Below, one piece after another: positions 1 through 9,246 of a stretch of 64,000 bases of DNA. The notes beneath the pieces are model-generated. The model was given only the letters and a program-made list of their open reading frames with translations. It made no database searches and was not told the DNA's origin. Within the stretch, counting starts at the first letter, position 1; each line of letters begins with the position of its first letter. A program made the translations under genes and the position numbers. This DNA comes from Parahaliea maris (GTDB lineage: Bacteria > Pseudomonadota > Gammaproteobacteria > Pseudomonadales > Halieaceae): positions 1 through 64,000 of the forward strand of contig NZ_VRZA01000007.1 in NCBI RefSeq assembly GCF_008064665.1. Direction: 5' to 3'.

Positions 1-70
1 CAAACAGGCCGGATATATGGCAGCAACCTGTCCCTGACACCGAGTTCCAGCCTTGCATCGGGGGAGGAGA

Positions 71-102
71 CCATATACGGGTTCACGGCGTGTCCCGGAA
101 GG
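71..102 (-). repeat. partial copy (E) of the ahcY-flanking structured repeat
   Basis: The gene-free stretch 1-190 holds one recognisable element. Positions 79-98 read GGGTTCACGGCGTGTCCCGG and match the conserved block of the repeats near 14230 and 16070, in the same orientation. The GGCAT/ATGCC hairpin half of the core is not recognisable on the left side, so this is a truncated or strongly diverged copy. Nothing else in 1-190 looks like a gene; it is the region downstream of hemW. Confidence 0.5.
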
Positions 103-190
103 GCCCCGGGTGCCGCACGCACGGTTGTAATGCGCGAGCGTTTCAATGACTGGGCAGACGCACACGACTGTCTGGCCAATCTGCGTACAT

Positions 191-1333
191 CTAGAAAAAC
201 TCCCCCACCACACTATCCAGAAACCGCCAGCCAACCACAGTGCAGCGCACCCGTCTGTCTGACGTGAGCTCTACCAGCCCCCGCTCACAAAGACTGTCCA
301 GCGTCGGCTGTATCACCGCGGTATCCAACCCCGTATAGCGGGGAAAATTGGCCAACGGCGCACCGCCTGCCAGGCGCAGGGTGTTGAGCATGTACTCGCC
401 CGGCAGCTCGCTTTCATCCAGCCAGCGCTGGCCGACTTCAAACCCGCCCGCTGCCGCTGCCAGGTAGTCGTCCGGCTGCCGCCGCTTGGCGTAGCGCTCG
501 ATGCGCCCGTTGGCATGCGTCGCCTTGCCGTGGGCGCCGGCGCCGATGGCCAGGTAGTCGCCGAAAGACCAGTAGTTGAGGTTGTGGCGGCACTCGCGAC
601 CCGGCTGCGACCAGGCGGAGACTTCGTAGCTGTCCAGGCCGCCTTCACGCAACAGGGATTCCCCCGCCTCCTGGATGTCCGCCAGGGTGTCCTCCACGGG
701 CAGGAGCGGTGGGCGCTTGTGAAACACGGTGTTCGGCTCGATGGTGAGCTGGTACCAGGACAGGTGAGGGGGCTCGTAACCCAGCGCCTGGCGCAGGTCT
801 TTCGCGGCCTGTTCGCGGGTCCCTCCGGGCAGGCCGTGCATCAGGTCGATATTGAAGTTGTCGAATCCCGCGGCCCTGGCCATGCCGATGGCGGCGTAGG
901 CCTGTTCGGCGCTGTGCACGCGGCCCAGCGCACTGAGTTGTTCATTTTCGAAGGACTGGATACCCAGCGACAGGCGGTTGATACCCGCGGCACGAAAACC
1001 CGCAAACTTCTCGGCTTCGGCGCTGCCGGGGTTGGCTTCCATGGTCGCTTCCAGGTCTGCCTCGAGTGGCAGCCGCTCGGCGATGCCAGACATCAGCCGG
1101 GCAATGGCCCCGGCGCTGAACAGGCTGGGGGTGCCCCCGCCGATAAACAGGGTGGAGACGCTGCGGCCCTGCAGCCGGGGCAGCTCGCCTTCAAGGTCTC
1201 GCAGCAGGGCATCGATGTAGGCCTGCTCGGGCAGGTCGTGACGCTCGTGGGAGTTGAAGTCGCAATAGGGGCATTTGCGCTCGCACCAGGGCAGGTGGAT
1301 ATAAAGGCCGAGTGGTGGCAGTTGGGTGCTCAT
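191..1333 (-). CDS. hemW: HemW, heme chaperone / radical SAM protein
   Basis: The 380-residue product has the length of E. coli HemW (about 378). The N-terminus carries the radical SAM cluster motif C17-x3-C21-x-Y-C24, followed by the GGGTPS motif near residue 66. The family was long annotated as oxygen-independent coproporphyrinogen oxidase; HemW is now understood as a cytoplasmic heme-binding chaperone with a 4Fe-4S cluster. Its ATG overlaps the rdgB stop as ATGA, so it is the last gene of the minus-strand run that begins at yggS. The rdgB-hemW order is the same as in Pseudomonas. Distinguishing HemW from true HemN rests on length and the C-x3-C-x-Y-C context. Confidence 0.93.
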   Translation of the reverse strand: MSTQLPPLGLYIHLPWCERKCPYCDFNSHERHDLPEQAYIDALLRDLEGELPRLQGRSVSTLFIGGGTPSLFSAGAIARLMSGIAERLPLEADLEATMEANPGSAEAEKFAGFRAAGINRLSLGIQSFENEQLSALGRVHSAEQAYAAIGMARAAGFDNFNIDLMHGLPGGTREQAAKDLRQALGYEPPHLSWYQLTIEPNTVFHKRPPLLPVEDTLADIQEAGESLLREGGLDSYEVSAWSQPGRECRHNLNYWSFGDYLAIGAGAHGKATHANGRIERYAKRRQPDDYLAAAAGGFEVGQRWLDESELPGEYMLNTLRLAGGAPLANFPRYTGLDTAVIQPTLDSLCERGLVELTSDRRVRCTVVGWRFLDSVVGEFF

Positions 1334-1953
1334 CCCGGGCGGCGTGCGAGCGCCTCTGCCAGTTGCGCGCAGGCCCGGGCGCGGTGGCTGACCTGGTTCT
1401 TCACCTCGCGTGGCAGTTCCGCAGCGCTGCGGTCGTGGTCGGGCACATAGAACACCGGGTCGTAACCAAAGCCCTGTTCGCCCGCGGGTGCATCGAGGAT
1501 AAAACCTTCCCAGCTGCCCTGGCAGATCAGTGGGGTCGGGTCATCGGCGTGGCGCAGGAACACCAGTACGCACTGAAAGCGGGCGCGGCGCTGCTCCCGT
1601 GGCAGGCCTGCGAGGGCCGCCAGCAGTTTGCGGTTGTTGCCCGCGTCGCCTTCCCCCGAGTAGCGGGCGGAATGAATGCCGGGCGCGCCCTGCAGCGCGT
1701 CCACCTCCAGGCCTGAATCGTCGGCAATGGCGGGTAGGCCGGTGTGGCGGGCCGCGGCCCGGGCCTTGATCAGGGCGTTCTCGACGAAGGTGAGGCCGTC
1801 TTCCGGTACCTCGGGCACGTCGAATTCCGCCTGGGAGCGCAGGTCCATCCCCAGTGGCGCCAGGATGCCTCCGAGCTCCTTCAGCTTGCCGGCGTTGCCG
1901 CTGGCCAGCACGACGGTGTTGGAGGCGGAACTGCTGGAAAGTGGGTCGCTCAT
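1330..1953 (-). CDS. rdgB: RdgB, dITP/XTP pyrophosphatase
   Basis: House-cleaning nucleotide pyrophosphatase of the Ham1/RdgB family. It hydrolyses dITP, ITP and XTP to monophosphates so that deaminated purines do not enter DNA or RNA. The nucleotide-binding SGNAGK motif is at residues 18-23, and the ADDSGLEVDAL, SARYSGE and GFGYDP family blocks follow. With the ATG at 1953 the protein is 207 residues (E. coli about 197). An ATG at 1965 would add four residues and overlap the upstream stop by about 11 bp. Neither start has a clear Shine-Dalgarno sequence, so initiation is probably coupled to the preceding DUF4426 gene. The stop overlaps the hemW start. Confidence 0.92.
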   Translation of the reverse strand: MSDPLSSSSASNTVVLASGNAGKLKELGGILAPLGMDLRSQAEFDVPEVPEDGLTFVENALIKARAAARHTGLPAIADDSGLEVDALQGAPGIHSARYSGEGDAGNNRKLLAALAGLPREQRRARFQCVLVFLRHADDPTPLICQGSWEGFILDAPAGEQGFGYDPVFYVPDHDRSAAELPREVKNQVSHRARACAQLAEALARRPG

Positions 1954-1954
1954 A

Positions 1955-2398
1955 TCAGTGGACATACAGCTGGTGCTTGAATTTGAAAGTATAGGTTTTC
2001 TCTGCCCCTTCCGGGCGGAAGTGCACTTCGAAATGGCGCCACTCCCGGTTGATGAACTTGAAGGGCGCAATGTAGTAGATGGCCGGGCCTTCCTGGATTT
2101 TCTGGAAATCCAGGTCCTGGCCCTGGATCAGGTCCCAGCTGCGGCCTTTGAGCAGGGCGGCGCGGTTCACCGCTGTGCCGTCGGCGAGGTGCTCGCGCAC
2201 CGCCAGGTTGACGATACCGCGCTTCTCGCCGCGCACGATCCCGTACTCGGCGGCCACCTCGGGCGACAGGAAGGTGGTGTTTACCACGCTGTAGTGCAGT
2301 TCATAGGGGCCGAAGCGTTCGGATTGCTGGGCCTGGGCGGTGGCGGCCAGGAGCCCGGCAACCAGGACAAGTAGCAATTGGACAGCGGGATTCTTCAT
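1955..2398 (-). CDS. DUF4426 exported protein
   Basis: 147-residue protein starting with a typical signal peptide (MKNPAVQLLLV followed by an Ala-rich region ending near AQAQQ), so it is predicted to be periplasmic. I recognise it as the DUF4426 family from sequence style and from its position between metW and rdgB, as in Pseudomonas. The family has no assigned biochemical role. The open frame continues upstream of 2398, but the signal peptide and the overlap of this ATG with the metW stop (TGATG) fix the start. Its presence in an operon for methionine and nucleotide house-keeping is not functionally explained. Confidence 0.75.
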   Translation of the reverse strand: MKNPAVQLLLVLVAGLLAATAQAQQSERFGPYELHYSVVNTTFLSPEVAAEYGIVRGEKRGIVNLAVREHLADGTAVNRAALLKGRSWDLIQGQDLDFQKIQEGPAIYYIAPFKFINREWRHFEVHFRPEGAEKTYTFKFKHQLYVH

Positions 2399-2988
2399 CA
2401 GCGTGACAGGCGGTAGATGGCGGTCAGGGCAAACAGGTTGGGCCAGGCGCTGGCGAGCACCGGCTGGCGGTCGGTGTTGCCGACCATCTCCCGGTCGAGA
2501 ATGCGGATGCCTTTCTCGGCGCATAAAGCCTCGAAGTCCCGCACCGTACAGAAGTGGATATTGGGCGTGTCGTACCAGGTGTAGGGCATGAATTTCGACA
2601 CCGGCATGCGGCCGCGGCTGCCGAGATACAGCCGGCAGCGCCAGTGGCCGAAATTGGGGAAGGTCACGATGCTCTCGCGGCCGATGCGCAGCATCTCCTC
2701 CAGTACCCGGTCCGGGTAGTGCACCGCCTGCAGGGCGTGGGCCATGACCACGGTGTCGAAGCTCTGGTCGGGGAAGTTGGCCAGGCCCTCGTCCATGTTC
2801 TGCTCGACCACGTTAAGTCCGCGGCCCACCGCGGCAGTAATGTTGTCCGGGTCGATCTCCAGCCCCATACCGCGCACCTGGCGCTCCTGCTGCAGGCGGC
2901 GCAGGAATTCGCCGTTGCCGCAGCCGAGGTCCAGTACCCGGGAACCGGGGGCGATCCACGGCTGGATACGTGTCAGGTCGAGGCGCAT
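2398..2988 (-). CDS. metW: MetW, methionine biosynthesis methyltransferase-like protein
   Basis: 196-residue class I methyltransferase fold with the SAM motif LDLGCGNG at residues 19-26. MetW proteins are encoded next to MetX in many proteobacteria and are needed together with it for the homoserine acylation step, although the reaction of MetW itself is not settled. The start codon overlaps the metX stop (TGATG), and its own stop overlaps the next gene the same way, which argues for tight co-expression and a MetX-MetW complex. Confidence 0.93.
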   Translation of the reverse strand: MRLDLTRIQPWIAPGSRVLDLGCGNGEFLRRLQQERQVRGMGLEIDPDNITAAVGRGLNVVEQNMDEGLANFPDQSFDTVVMAHALQAVHYPDRVLEEMLRIGRESIVTFPNFGHWRCRLYLGSRGRMPVSKFMPYTWYDTPNIHFCTVRDFEALCAEKGIRILDREMVGNTDRQPVLASAWPNLFALTAIYRLSR

Positions 2989-4169
2989 CAGTCAGTCCCT
3001 ACCCGCTGCATGTAGGCGGCAAACAGGTCGCGGTAGCGGGGAATCGGCATCAGGAAGGCGTCGTGGCCTTCCTTGGCGTCAATTTCGGCATAGGTCACCG
3101 GGCGGTCGGCTGCGATCAGGGCGTCCACAATCTCCCGCGAACGGGCCGGGGAGAAGCGCCAGTCGGTAGAGAAGGAAATCACCAGGAAACTGCAGCGGGC
3201 GTGGCGGAAGGCGGCTACCGGATCGTCCCCGTACTCCCGCGCCAGGTCGAAGTAGTCCAGCGCCCGGGTCATCAGAATGTAGGTATTGGCGTCGAAGCTG
3301 CCGGAAAACTGGCTGCCCTGGTAGTGCAGGTAACTCTGGACCTGGAACTCCACGCTCCCCTCGACACCCTGCTCCAGGGAGCCCGAGCGCAGGTCGCGGC
3401 CGAACTTGGTGGCCATCGCGTCGTCGGACAGGTAGGTGATGTGACCCACCATGCGGGCCAGGGCCAGGCCCCGGCCGGGAATGGTTTCTGCTTCAAGGTA
3501 GCGACCTTCAGCGAAGTCCGGATCACTCTGGATGGCGTGACGGGCGATCTCGTTGAAGGCGATGTTCTGGGCGCTGAGTTTCATTGCCGAGGCAATCACC
3601 ACGCAGTGCTTTACCCGCTCCGGGTACTCCAGGGCCCAGCGCATGGCCTGCATGCCGCCGAGGCTGCCACCGATCACCGCCGCCCAGCAGGCGATGCCCA
3701 GCCGGTCTGCCAGGTGGCGCTGGCTGTGTACCCAGTCCCTGGCACGCAGGGGCGGGAAATCCGGACCCCAGGGTTTGCCGCTGGCCGGGTTGATGGAGGT
3801 GGGGCCGGTGGAGCCGTGACAGCCGCCGAGGTTGTTCAGGCTCACCACAAAAAAACGGTTGGTATCGATGGGCTTGCCGGGCCCGATGTACTCGTTCCAC
3901 CAGCCGGGTTTGCGGTCGTCGGCGCTGTGGTAGCCCGCGGCGTGGTGATGGCCCGACAGGGCGTGGCAAACCAGTACGGCATTGCTGCGGCTGCTATTCA
4001 GTTCGCCGTAGGTTTCATAGACCAGCTCATAAGGCACCAGTTCGCGGCCGCAGGCCAGCAGCAGCGGCTCCTCGAAGCGGGCTGTCTGTGGCGTGACGAT
4101 CCCGACGGAATCAGACCCCGGGGCATCGGGCCCTGCAGTGCCGGGAGCTTGGCTGTCCGGGTTGGGCAT
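2988..4169 (-). CDS. metX: MetX, homoserine O-acyltransferase
   Basis: Alpha/beta-hydrolase-fold enzyme that activates homoserine for methionine synthesis. The nucleophile elbow GGSLGG puts the catalytic serine at about residue 169, with the Asp in STDW near 336 and the His in EGHD near 369. At 393 residues it is the usual length. In Pseudomonas and relatives with a metXW pair the acyl donor is often succinyl-CoA rather than acetyl-CoA; I cannot decide the donor from the sequence alone. The ATG follows directly after the yggT stop (TAGATG), so translation is likely coupled. The first 25 residues are low-complexity and may be disordered. Confidence 0.93.
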   Translation of the reverse strand: MPNPDSQAPGTAGPDAPGSDSVGIVTPQTARFEEPLLLACGRELVPYELVYETYGELNSSRSNAVLVCHALSGHHHAAGYHSADDRKPGWWNEYIGPGKPIDTNRFFVVSLNNLGGCHGSTGPTSINPASGKPWGPDFPPLRARDWVHSQRHLADRLGIACWAAVIGGSLGGMQAMRWALEYPERVKHCVVIASAMKLSAQNIAFNEIARHAIQSDPDFAEGRYLEAETIPGRGLALARMVGHITYLSDDAMATKFGRDLRSGSLEQGVEGSVEFQVQSYLHYQGSQFSGSFDANTYILMTRALDYFDLAREYGDDPVAAFRHARCSFLVISFSTDWRFSPARSREIVDALIAADRPVTYAEIDAKEGHDAFLMPIPRYRDLFAAYMQRVGTD

Positions 4170-4757
4170 CTACAGGCCAATCACCAATGCCGGGTGCAGC
4201 CCGACACCGGCCGCCAGATGGCGCAGGACGATTTGCAGGACATTGATCGCGATAAATACCAGGATGGGTGAGAAGTCGATCCCGCCCATGGCCGGCAACA
4301 GTTTGCGGAAGGGCGCCATCACCGGCTCGGTGATCTGGTACAGCAGGTAGAGAGCGGGATTGTTACTGCCCGGTGCCACCCAGCTCAGGATGATGACTGC
4401 CAGCAGGGCGAAAAAGTACAGGTTCACCAGCAGGGCCGCCAGGCCGAGCACACCCCATACCAACAGTACGGCGATATTGGGTACCGCCAGCCCGTACAGC
4501 AGAATCATCACGATGATGCCCAGTATCTGCAGTACCAGGGCTAGGATAAGGGAGGAGAGGTCTAAACCGCCCAGACCCGGCACGATCCGGCGCAGGGGTA
4601 CCACCAGCGGGTTGGTGATCTTCACCAGGAACTGGCTGATCGGGTTGTAGAAATCGGCGCGTACCAGTTGCAGCAGAAAACGCAGCAACATCGCCACCAG
4701 GTAGAGGCTGAGGGCGGTTTGCAGCAGGTACACGAAAATTTCGTTGATGGCACTCAC
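4170..4757 (-). CDS. yggT: YggT family integral membrane protein
   Basis: 195-residue hydrophobic protein built from two YggT repeats. Each repeat has a transmembrane segment, an N-P-I/L motif (NPISQFLV near 38 and a second half with PVMAPFRKLLP near 147) and another membrane segment. The family is small inner-membrane proteins found next to proC and yggS in many bacteria; a role in osmotic or ion homeostasis has been suggested but not established. Here it lies between proC (36 bp upstream) and metX (directly abutting), preserving the Pseudomonas order. Confidence 0.88.
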   Translation of the reverse strand: MSAINEIFVYLLQTALSLYLVAMLLRFLLQLVRADFYNPISQFLVKITNPLVVPLRRIVPGLGGLDLSSLILALVLQILGIIVMILLYGLAVPNIAVLLVWGVLGLAALLVNLYFFALLAVIILSWVAPGSNNPALYLLYQITEPVMAPFRKLLPAMGGIDFSPILVFIAINVLQIVLRHLAAGVGLHPALVIGL

Positions 4758-4793
4758 AGGGGAGAGTCTCCTTTCAAATTGGGGGTGCGGGGC

Positions 4794-5615
4794 CTAGCCC
4801 AGTTCCCGGGCCATCTCCTGGGCCCGGTCATTGGCTGCGCGCATGGCGCGGGCGATGGTTTCCCGCAGCCCGCTGTGTTCAAAACTTTCCACCGCTGCCT
4901 GGGTAGTGCCGCCAGGGCTGGTGACGCGACGCCGCAGCTCGACCAGGTCCACATCGCCCTCGATGGCCATCCGGGCGGCGCCGAGGGCCGTTTGCTGGGC
5001 CATGGCGGTTGCCGTACTGCGCTCGAGGCCGAGTTCACAGCCGGCGTCGATCATCGCCTCCATGAACAGGAAGAAGTAGGCGGGACCACTGCCGGACAAC
5101 GCGGTAATGGCGTCCAGGGCGGATTCGCCCGGTACCCACTCCACCAGCCCTATGGCCCCGAGGATGGCCTCGGCGTAGCCGCGCTGTGCCTGGCCGACCT
5201 GTTCGGTGGCATAGAGGCCGCTGGCCCCACAGCCCAGCAGGGCGGGAGTGTTGGGCATGCAGCGGACGATGGCGGCCTGCTCACCGAGGCGAGCACGCAT
5301 GCTGTCGATGGTAATGCCGGCGGCAATCGAGATAACCAGGGCGCGGTTTTCGGCCACGTGGCTGGCAATGGAGCCCAGTGCTTCGGCCATCACCTGGGGC
5401 TTGACGGCGAGGATCACCACATCGGCTCCGCTCGCTGCCTCGGCATTGTCGGCAAAGGTCGGTATCGGCCCCAGCGCCTGCAGCTGTTCCAGGCTGGCCG
5501 GGAACGGGTCGGCGGCGCGCAGGGACTGCGCCGGGTGCCCGCTTTCCAGCAGCCCACCGATGATGCTGCGGGCCATGTTGCCGGCGCCAATAAAGGCGAT
5601 GGTTGGAGTGCTCAC
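4794..5615 (-). CDS. proC: ProC, pyrroline-5-carboxylate reductase
   Basis: Last step of proline synthesis: NAD(P)H-dependent reduction of pyrroline-5-carboxylate. The dinucleotide-binding motif FIGAGNMA is at residues 8-15 and the C-terminal dimer domain contains the conserved SGSGPAYFF block. I place the start at the GTG at 5615 because it gives a 273-residue protein (E. coli 269) beginning just before the Rossmann strand, and because GGAG lies a few bases upstream. The open frame extends to 5828 but that part is unlike any ProC. It follows yggS by 58 bp. Confidence 0.94.
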   Translation of the reverse strand: MSTPTIAFIGAGNMARSIIGGLLESGHPAQSLRAADPFPASLEQLQALGPIPTFADNAEAASGADVVILAVKPQVMAEALGSIASHVAENRALVISIAAGITIDSMRARLGEQAAIVRCMPNTPALLGCGASGLYATEQVGQAQRGYAEAILGAIGLVEWVPGESALDAITALSGSGPAYFFLFMEAMIDAGCELGLERSTATAMAQQTALGAARMAIEGDVDLVELRRRVTSPGGTTQAAVESFEHSGLRETIARAMRAANDRAQEMARELG

Positions 5616-5673
5616 AATCTGCTCCAGCACGGTAAAAATGAAGCGGCAGTATACACGCCGGCCCCGGGCCAGA

Positions 5674-6357
5674 TCACCCGCGGGGGCCGAAGATATCCGT
5701 CCCAACCCGCACCAGGGTCGAACCCTCGGCAATAGCGGCTTCGAGGTCTCCGGACATACCCATCGACAGGGTGTCCAGGTGGGGCATATCGAGCGCTTCG
5801 AGTGCCTTGCGCAGCGCGGCGAAGGCACGGTGCTGTTGCTCTGTATCAGCGGTGGCAGCGGGAATGGCCATCAGTCCACGCAGCGTCAGCCCGGGCAGCG
5901 CGCTCACTGCCTGGGCCAGTGCCGGCAATTCCGCCAGCGTGACACCGGACTTGCTCTCCTCCTCGGAGATATTGACCTGCAGGCAGATCTGCAACGGTGG
6001 TTTTTCCGGGGGGCGCTGTTCGCTCAGGCGGCGGGCAATCTTGAGCCTGTCCACGCTGTGAACCCAGTCGAAATGTTCGGCGATGGGGCGGGTTTTGTTG
6101 GACTGGATCGGGCCGATGAAATGCCAGCACAGTTCGAGATCCTGCAGCTCGGCCATTTTGTCGAGGGCTTCCTGCAGGTAATTCTCCCCGAAGTCGGTCA
6201 ACCCCAGCGCCGCTGCCTCGCGGATGTCGCCGGCGGGTCGGGTCTTGCTGACTGCGAGAATGTTCACATCCTGCGGATTACGTTGGCTTTTCTCCACTGC
6301 GCTGCTTACTCTGGCAAGCAGGTTTGTTATATTGTCGGGAAGTTGTCGCTCACTCAT
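5674..6357 (-). CDS. yggS: YggS/PLPBP family PLP homeostasis protein
   Basis: 227-residue PLP-binding protein of the alanine-racemase-like fold. The PLP lysine is K38 in the AVSKTRP motif, followed by FGENYLQEA and the HFIGPIQSNK motif. The family binds pyridoxal phosphate and influences PLP supply and amino-acid metabolism rather than catalysing a known reaction. The ATG at 6357 has AGGA upstream and starts exactly where family members start; the open frame continuing toward 7218 is antisense to pilT and not real. It is the first gene of the minus-strand run and is divergent from pilT. Confidence 0.93.
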   Translation of the reverse strand: MSERQLPDNITNLLARVSSAVEKSQRNPQDVNILAVSKTRPAGDIREAAALGLTDFGENYLQEALDKMAELQDLELCWHFIGPIQSNKTRPIAEHFDWVHSVDRLKIARRLSEQRPPEKPPLQICLQVNISEEESKSGVTLAELPALAQAVSALPGLTLRGLMAIPAATADTEQQHRAFAALRKALEALDMPHLDTLSMGMSGDLEAAIAEGSTLVRVGTDIFGPRG

Positions 6358-6531
6358 CAGGGCTTTCCTGGGTATTGGCCTGGGTATTGCTAAGGGTGCA
6401 GGGGCGCCGGGCCAGGAAGCCCGGTGCGGCAACGCAAGAATAACATGCGCGGGTTGTTGTAGCGGCTCGCGCACGCCAACCGGACTGGCCCGGTTTCCGC
6501 CGCCGATCCGGTCCGCCAGGGGAGGGGAACG

Positions 6532-7566
6532 GTGGATATTACAGAATTGCTCGCGTTCAGCGCCAAACAGGGCGCATCGGATTTGCACCTTTCTGCGGGC
6601 CTCCCGCCCATGATTCGTGTCGATGGCGACGTACGTCGCATCAACCTGCCGCCGATGGAGCACAAGCAGGTGCACGATCTCATCTACGACATCATGAACG
6701 ACAAACAGCGCAAGGACTACGAGGAGTTCCTGGAAACCGACTTCTCCTTCGAAGTGCCTGGCGTGGCCCGTTTCCGGGTCAATGCGTTCAACCAGAACCG
6801 CGGTTCCGGCGCAGTGTTCCGGACCATTCCCTCCAAGGTCCTGACCATGGAAGACCTCGGCATGGGGCAGGTGTTCCGCGACATTTCCATGATGCCGCGG
6901 GGTCTGGTGCTGGTGACCGGGCCCACCGGTTCCGGCAAGTCCACTACGCTGGCGGCGATGATGGACTACATCAACGACAACAAGTACGAGCACGTTCTCA
7001 CCATCGAGGACCCGATAGAATTCGTCCACGAGAGCAAAAAGTGCCTGGTTAACCAGCGTGAGGTGCACCGGGACACCCTCGGCTTCGCCGAGGCTTTGCG
7101 CTCGGCCCTGCGTGAGGACCCGGACATCATCCTGGTGGGGGAGATGCGCGACCTGGAAACCATCCGCCTGGCGCTGACCGCCGCGGAAACCGGCCACCTG
7201 GTGTTCGGTACCCTGCACACCACCTCGGCCGCCAAGACCATCGACCGGGTGGTGGATGTGTTCCCGGCGGCGGAAAAGTCCATGGTGCGCTCGATGCTTT
7301 CGGAATCGTTACAGGCGGTGATATCACAGACCCTGATGAAGCGCGCTACCGGGGGGCGGGTAGCGGCCCACGAGATCATGCGCGGCACCTCGGCCATCCG
7401 TAACCTGATCCGCGAGGACAAGGTGGCGCAGATGTACTCGGCCATCCAGACCGGCCAGGCCCTCGGCATGCAGACCATGGACCAGTGCCTGCACGAGCTG
7501 GTCGACAAGCGAATCATCACCCGGGACATTGCCCGCGAGAAGGCGCGCATGCCGGAAAACTTCTAA
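6532..7566 (+). CDS. pilT: PilT, type IV pilus retraction ATPase
   Basis: Hexameric cytoplasmic ATPase that depolymerises type IV pili for twitching and DNA uptake. The 344 residues match P. aeruginosa PilT in length. Walker A GPTGSGKST is at 130-138, the Asp box TIEDPIEF at 157-164, Walker B LVGEMRD at 201-207 and the His box GHLVFGTLHTTSA at 221-233. The start is GTG at 6532 with GGAGGGG about six bases upstream. pilU follows after 45 bp. A divergent 174-bp spacer to yggS must contain its promoter. Confidence 0.97.
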   Translation: MDITELLAFSAKQGASDLHLSAGLPPMIRVDGDVRRINLPPMEHKQVHDLIYDIMNDKQRKDYEEFLETDFSFEVPGVARFRVNAFNQNRGSGAVFRTIPSKVLTMEDLGMGQVFRDISMMPRGLVLVTGPTGSGKSTTLAAMMDYINDNKYEHVLTIEDPIEFVHESKKCLVNQREVHRDTLGFAEALRSALREDPDIILVGEMRDLETIRLALTAAETGHLVFGTLHTTSAAKTIDRVVDVFPAAEKSMVRSMLSESLQAVISQTLMKRATGGRVAAHEIMRGTSAIRNLIREDKVAQMYSAIQTGQALGMQTMDQCLHELVDKRIITRDIAREKARMPENF

Positions 7567-7611
7567 CAGCAGTCCGGGGCGAGTGCCCGCCGGCGCGGAG
7601 GGAAGAAGGTC

Positions 7612-8766
7612 ATGAAAATCTCAGACATGCTGGAACGCATCGTCAAGGAAGGCGCTTCGGACGGGTTTATTTCTGCCTATGCCGCGCCGAGCATCAAGGT
7701 CGACGGCCAGATCTATCCGATGATGGACCGGGTGCTCAGCGAGGAGGAAGCGGAAGCCCTCGTGCTGTCGACCATGCGTCCCCAGTTGCAGGAAGAGTTC
7801 CGCAAGCACCACGAGGCCAACTTCGCCCTGGCCGATGAGGAACTCGGCCGCTTCCGGGTGAGCGCCTTTGTCCAGCGCGGTCGCTGCGGCCTGGTGATGC
7901 GCCGTATCGAGACCCGGATTCCGGCGATTGAGGACCTGGGCCTGCCGCCCATCATTCGCGAGCTGGCCATGACCAAGCGCGGCCTGGTGATTTTTGTGGG
8001 CGCCACCGGTACTGGTAAATCCACTTCGCTGGCGGCGATGGTGGGTTATCGCAACCAGAACAGCCGCGGCCACATCATCAGCATCGAGGACCCGATCGAA
8101 TTTATCCATGAACATGCCGGCTGCATCGTCACCCAGCGCGAAGTGGGCATGGATACCGAGTCCTTCGATGTGGCACTGAAGAACACCCTGCGCCAGGCGC
8201 CCGACGTGATCCTGATCGGGGAGGTGCGCTCCGCCGAAACCATGCAGCAGGCCCTGGCCTTTGCCGAAACCGGCCACCTCTGCCTGTGCACCCTGCACGC
8301 CAACAACGCCAACCAGGCGCTCGACCGCATCCAGAGTTTCTTCCCGGCGGAGCTGCACTCGCAGGTGTGGATGGACCTGTCGCTCAACCTCAAGTCCATG
8401 GTGGCCCAGCAGCTGATTCCCTCCAAGAGCGGCAAGGGCCGCACCCCGGTGGTGGAAGTACTGCTGAATTCCCCATTGATCCAGGACTATATCCGCAAGG
8501 GGCAGGTCCACCTGATCAAGGAGGTGATGGCCAAGTCCACCGAACTCGGAATGCAGACCCTGGACCAGGCCCTGTTCAACGCCTACAAGGAGGGCCGCAT
8601 CTCCCAGGACGACGCCGTTCGCTACGCCGACTCCGGCAACGATGTGCGCCTGATGATCAAGATGCACGAGAAGGGCAAGTTGACCCTGGACGAGGGCCAG
8701 GGCCTGAGTTACGACGAGGCCGACAGCCGCGGCCAGTTCCTCGGGCGCGACTGGTCCAAGAACTGA
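7612..8766 (+). CDS. pilU: PilU, PilT-dependent retraction ATPase
   Basis: 384-residue PilT paralogue (P. aeruginosa PilU 382). It carries Walker A GATGTGKST at 130-138, SIEDPIEF, LIGEVRS and the His box GHLCLCTLHANNA, plus the longer C-terminal tail typical of PilU. It assists PilT when retraction meets high load and is probably made from the same transcript. GGAGGGAAGAAGG lies just before the ATG. It converges on ruvX with a 19-bp gap. Confidence 0.96.
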   Translation: MKISDMLERIVKEGASDGFISAYAAPSIKVDGQIYPMMDRVLSEEEAEALVLSTMRPQLQEEFRKHHEANFALADEELGRFRVSAFVQRGRCGLVMRRIETRIPAIEDLGLPPIIRELAMTKRGLVIFVGATGTGKSTSLAAMVGYRNQNSRGHIISIEDPIEFIHEHAGCIVTQREVGMDTESFDVALKNTLRQAPDVILIGEVRSAETMQQALAFAETGHLCLCTLHANNANQALDRIQSFFPAELHSQVWMDLSLNLKSMVAQQLIPSKSGKGRTPVVEVLLNSPLIQDYIRKGQVHLIKEVMAKSTELGMQTLDQALFNAYKEGRISQDDAVRYADSGNDVRLMIKMHEKGKLTLDEGQGLSYDEADSRGQFLGRDWSKN

Positions 8767-8785
8767 TTCAGGCCCAGGAACTGAG

Positions 8786-9223
8786 TCAGTAGGAGCGTTC
8801 CCGCTCCGCCAGCCAGGTATTGAGAATCAGCGCCGCGGCCTCGCTGTCGACCGGACGGGCCTTGTAGTCACCCCGGTGTCCCTGCTCCCGCTGTTGCGAC
8901 TTGGCTTCAAAGCTGGACAGGCGCTCATCGGCCATCTCCACCGGCAAGCCCAGGCGCCCGTGCAGGCGGCGGGCAAACTTCTTCGCCCGCCGGCTCAATT
9001 CGCTCTCGCTGCCATCCATGTTGAGGGGTAACCCAACCACCAGCACATCCGGTTGCCACTCCTTTACCAGTTTTTCCACCGCTACCCAGTCCGGTATGCC
9101 ATCCCGTGCGTTGAGCACCGTGAGTGGCTGGCAGGTGGCCAGCACACAATTACCGGTGGCGACGCCAATCTGGCGCAAGCCGAAGTCGAAAGCCATCACG
9201 GACTGGGGTGAGCGTTGAGACAA
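8786..9223 (-). CDS. ruvX: RuvX/YqgF, pre-16S rRNA processing nuclease
   Basis: 145-residue RNase H-fold protein with catalytic-type motifs: Asp13 in AFDFG, the VVGLPLNMDG block, DERLSS and a C-terminal DSEAAA motif. YqgF-family proteins process the 5' end of 16S rRNA and were earlier thought to be Holliday junction resolvases. Length and motifs are complete. It lies 23 bp after yqgE, which is its usual partner. Confidence 0.93.
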   Translation of the reverse strand: MSQRSPQSVMAFDFGLRQIGVATGNCVLATCQPLTVLNARDGIPDWVAVEKLVKEWQPDVLVVGLPLNMDGSESELSRRAKKFARRLHGRLGLPVEMADERLSSFEAKSQQREQGHRGDYKARPVDSEAAALILNTWLAERERSY

Positions 9224-9246
9224 GGCGATCCCGTTACTGGTCGGGT

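Noticed and set aside
6358-7218. N-terminal extension of yggS in its open frame
   Set aside because: The extension is antisense to pilT and YggS homologues begin at the ATG at 6357.
7621-8667. 348-residue frame antisense to pilU
   Set aside because: Shadow of pilU with no start context or domain.
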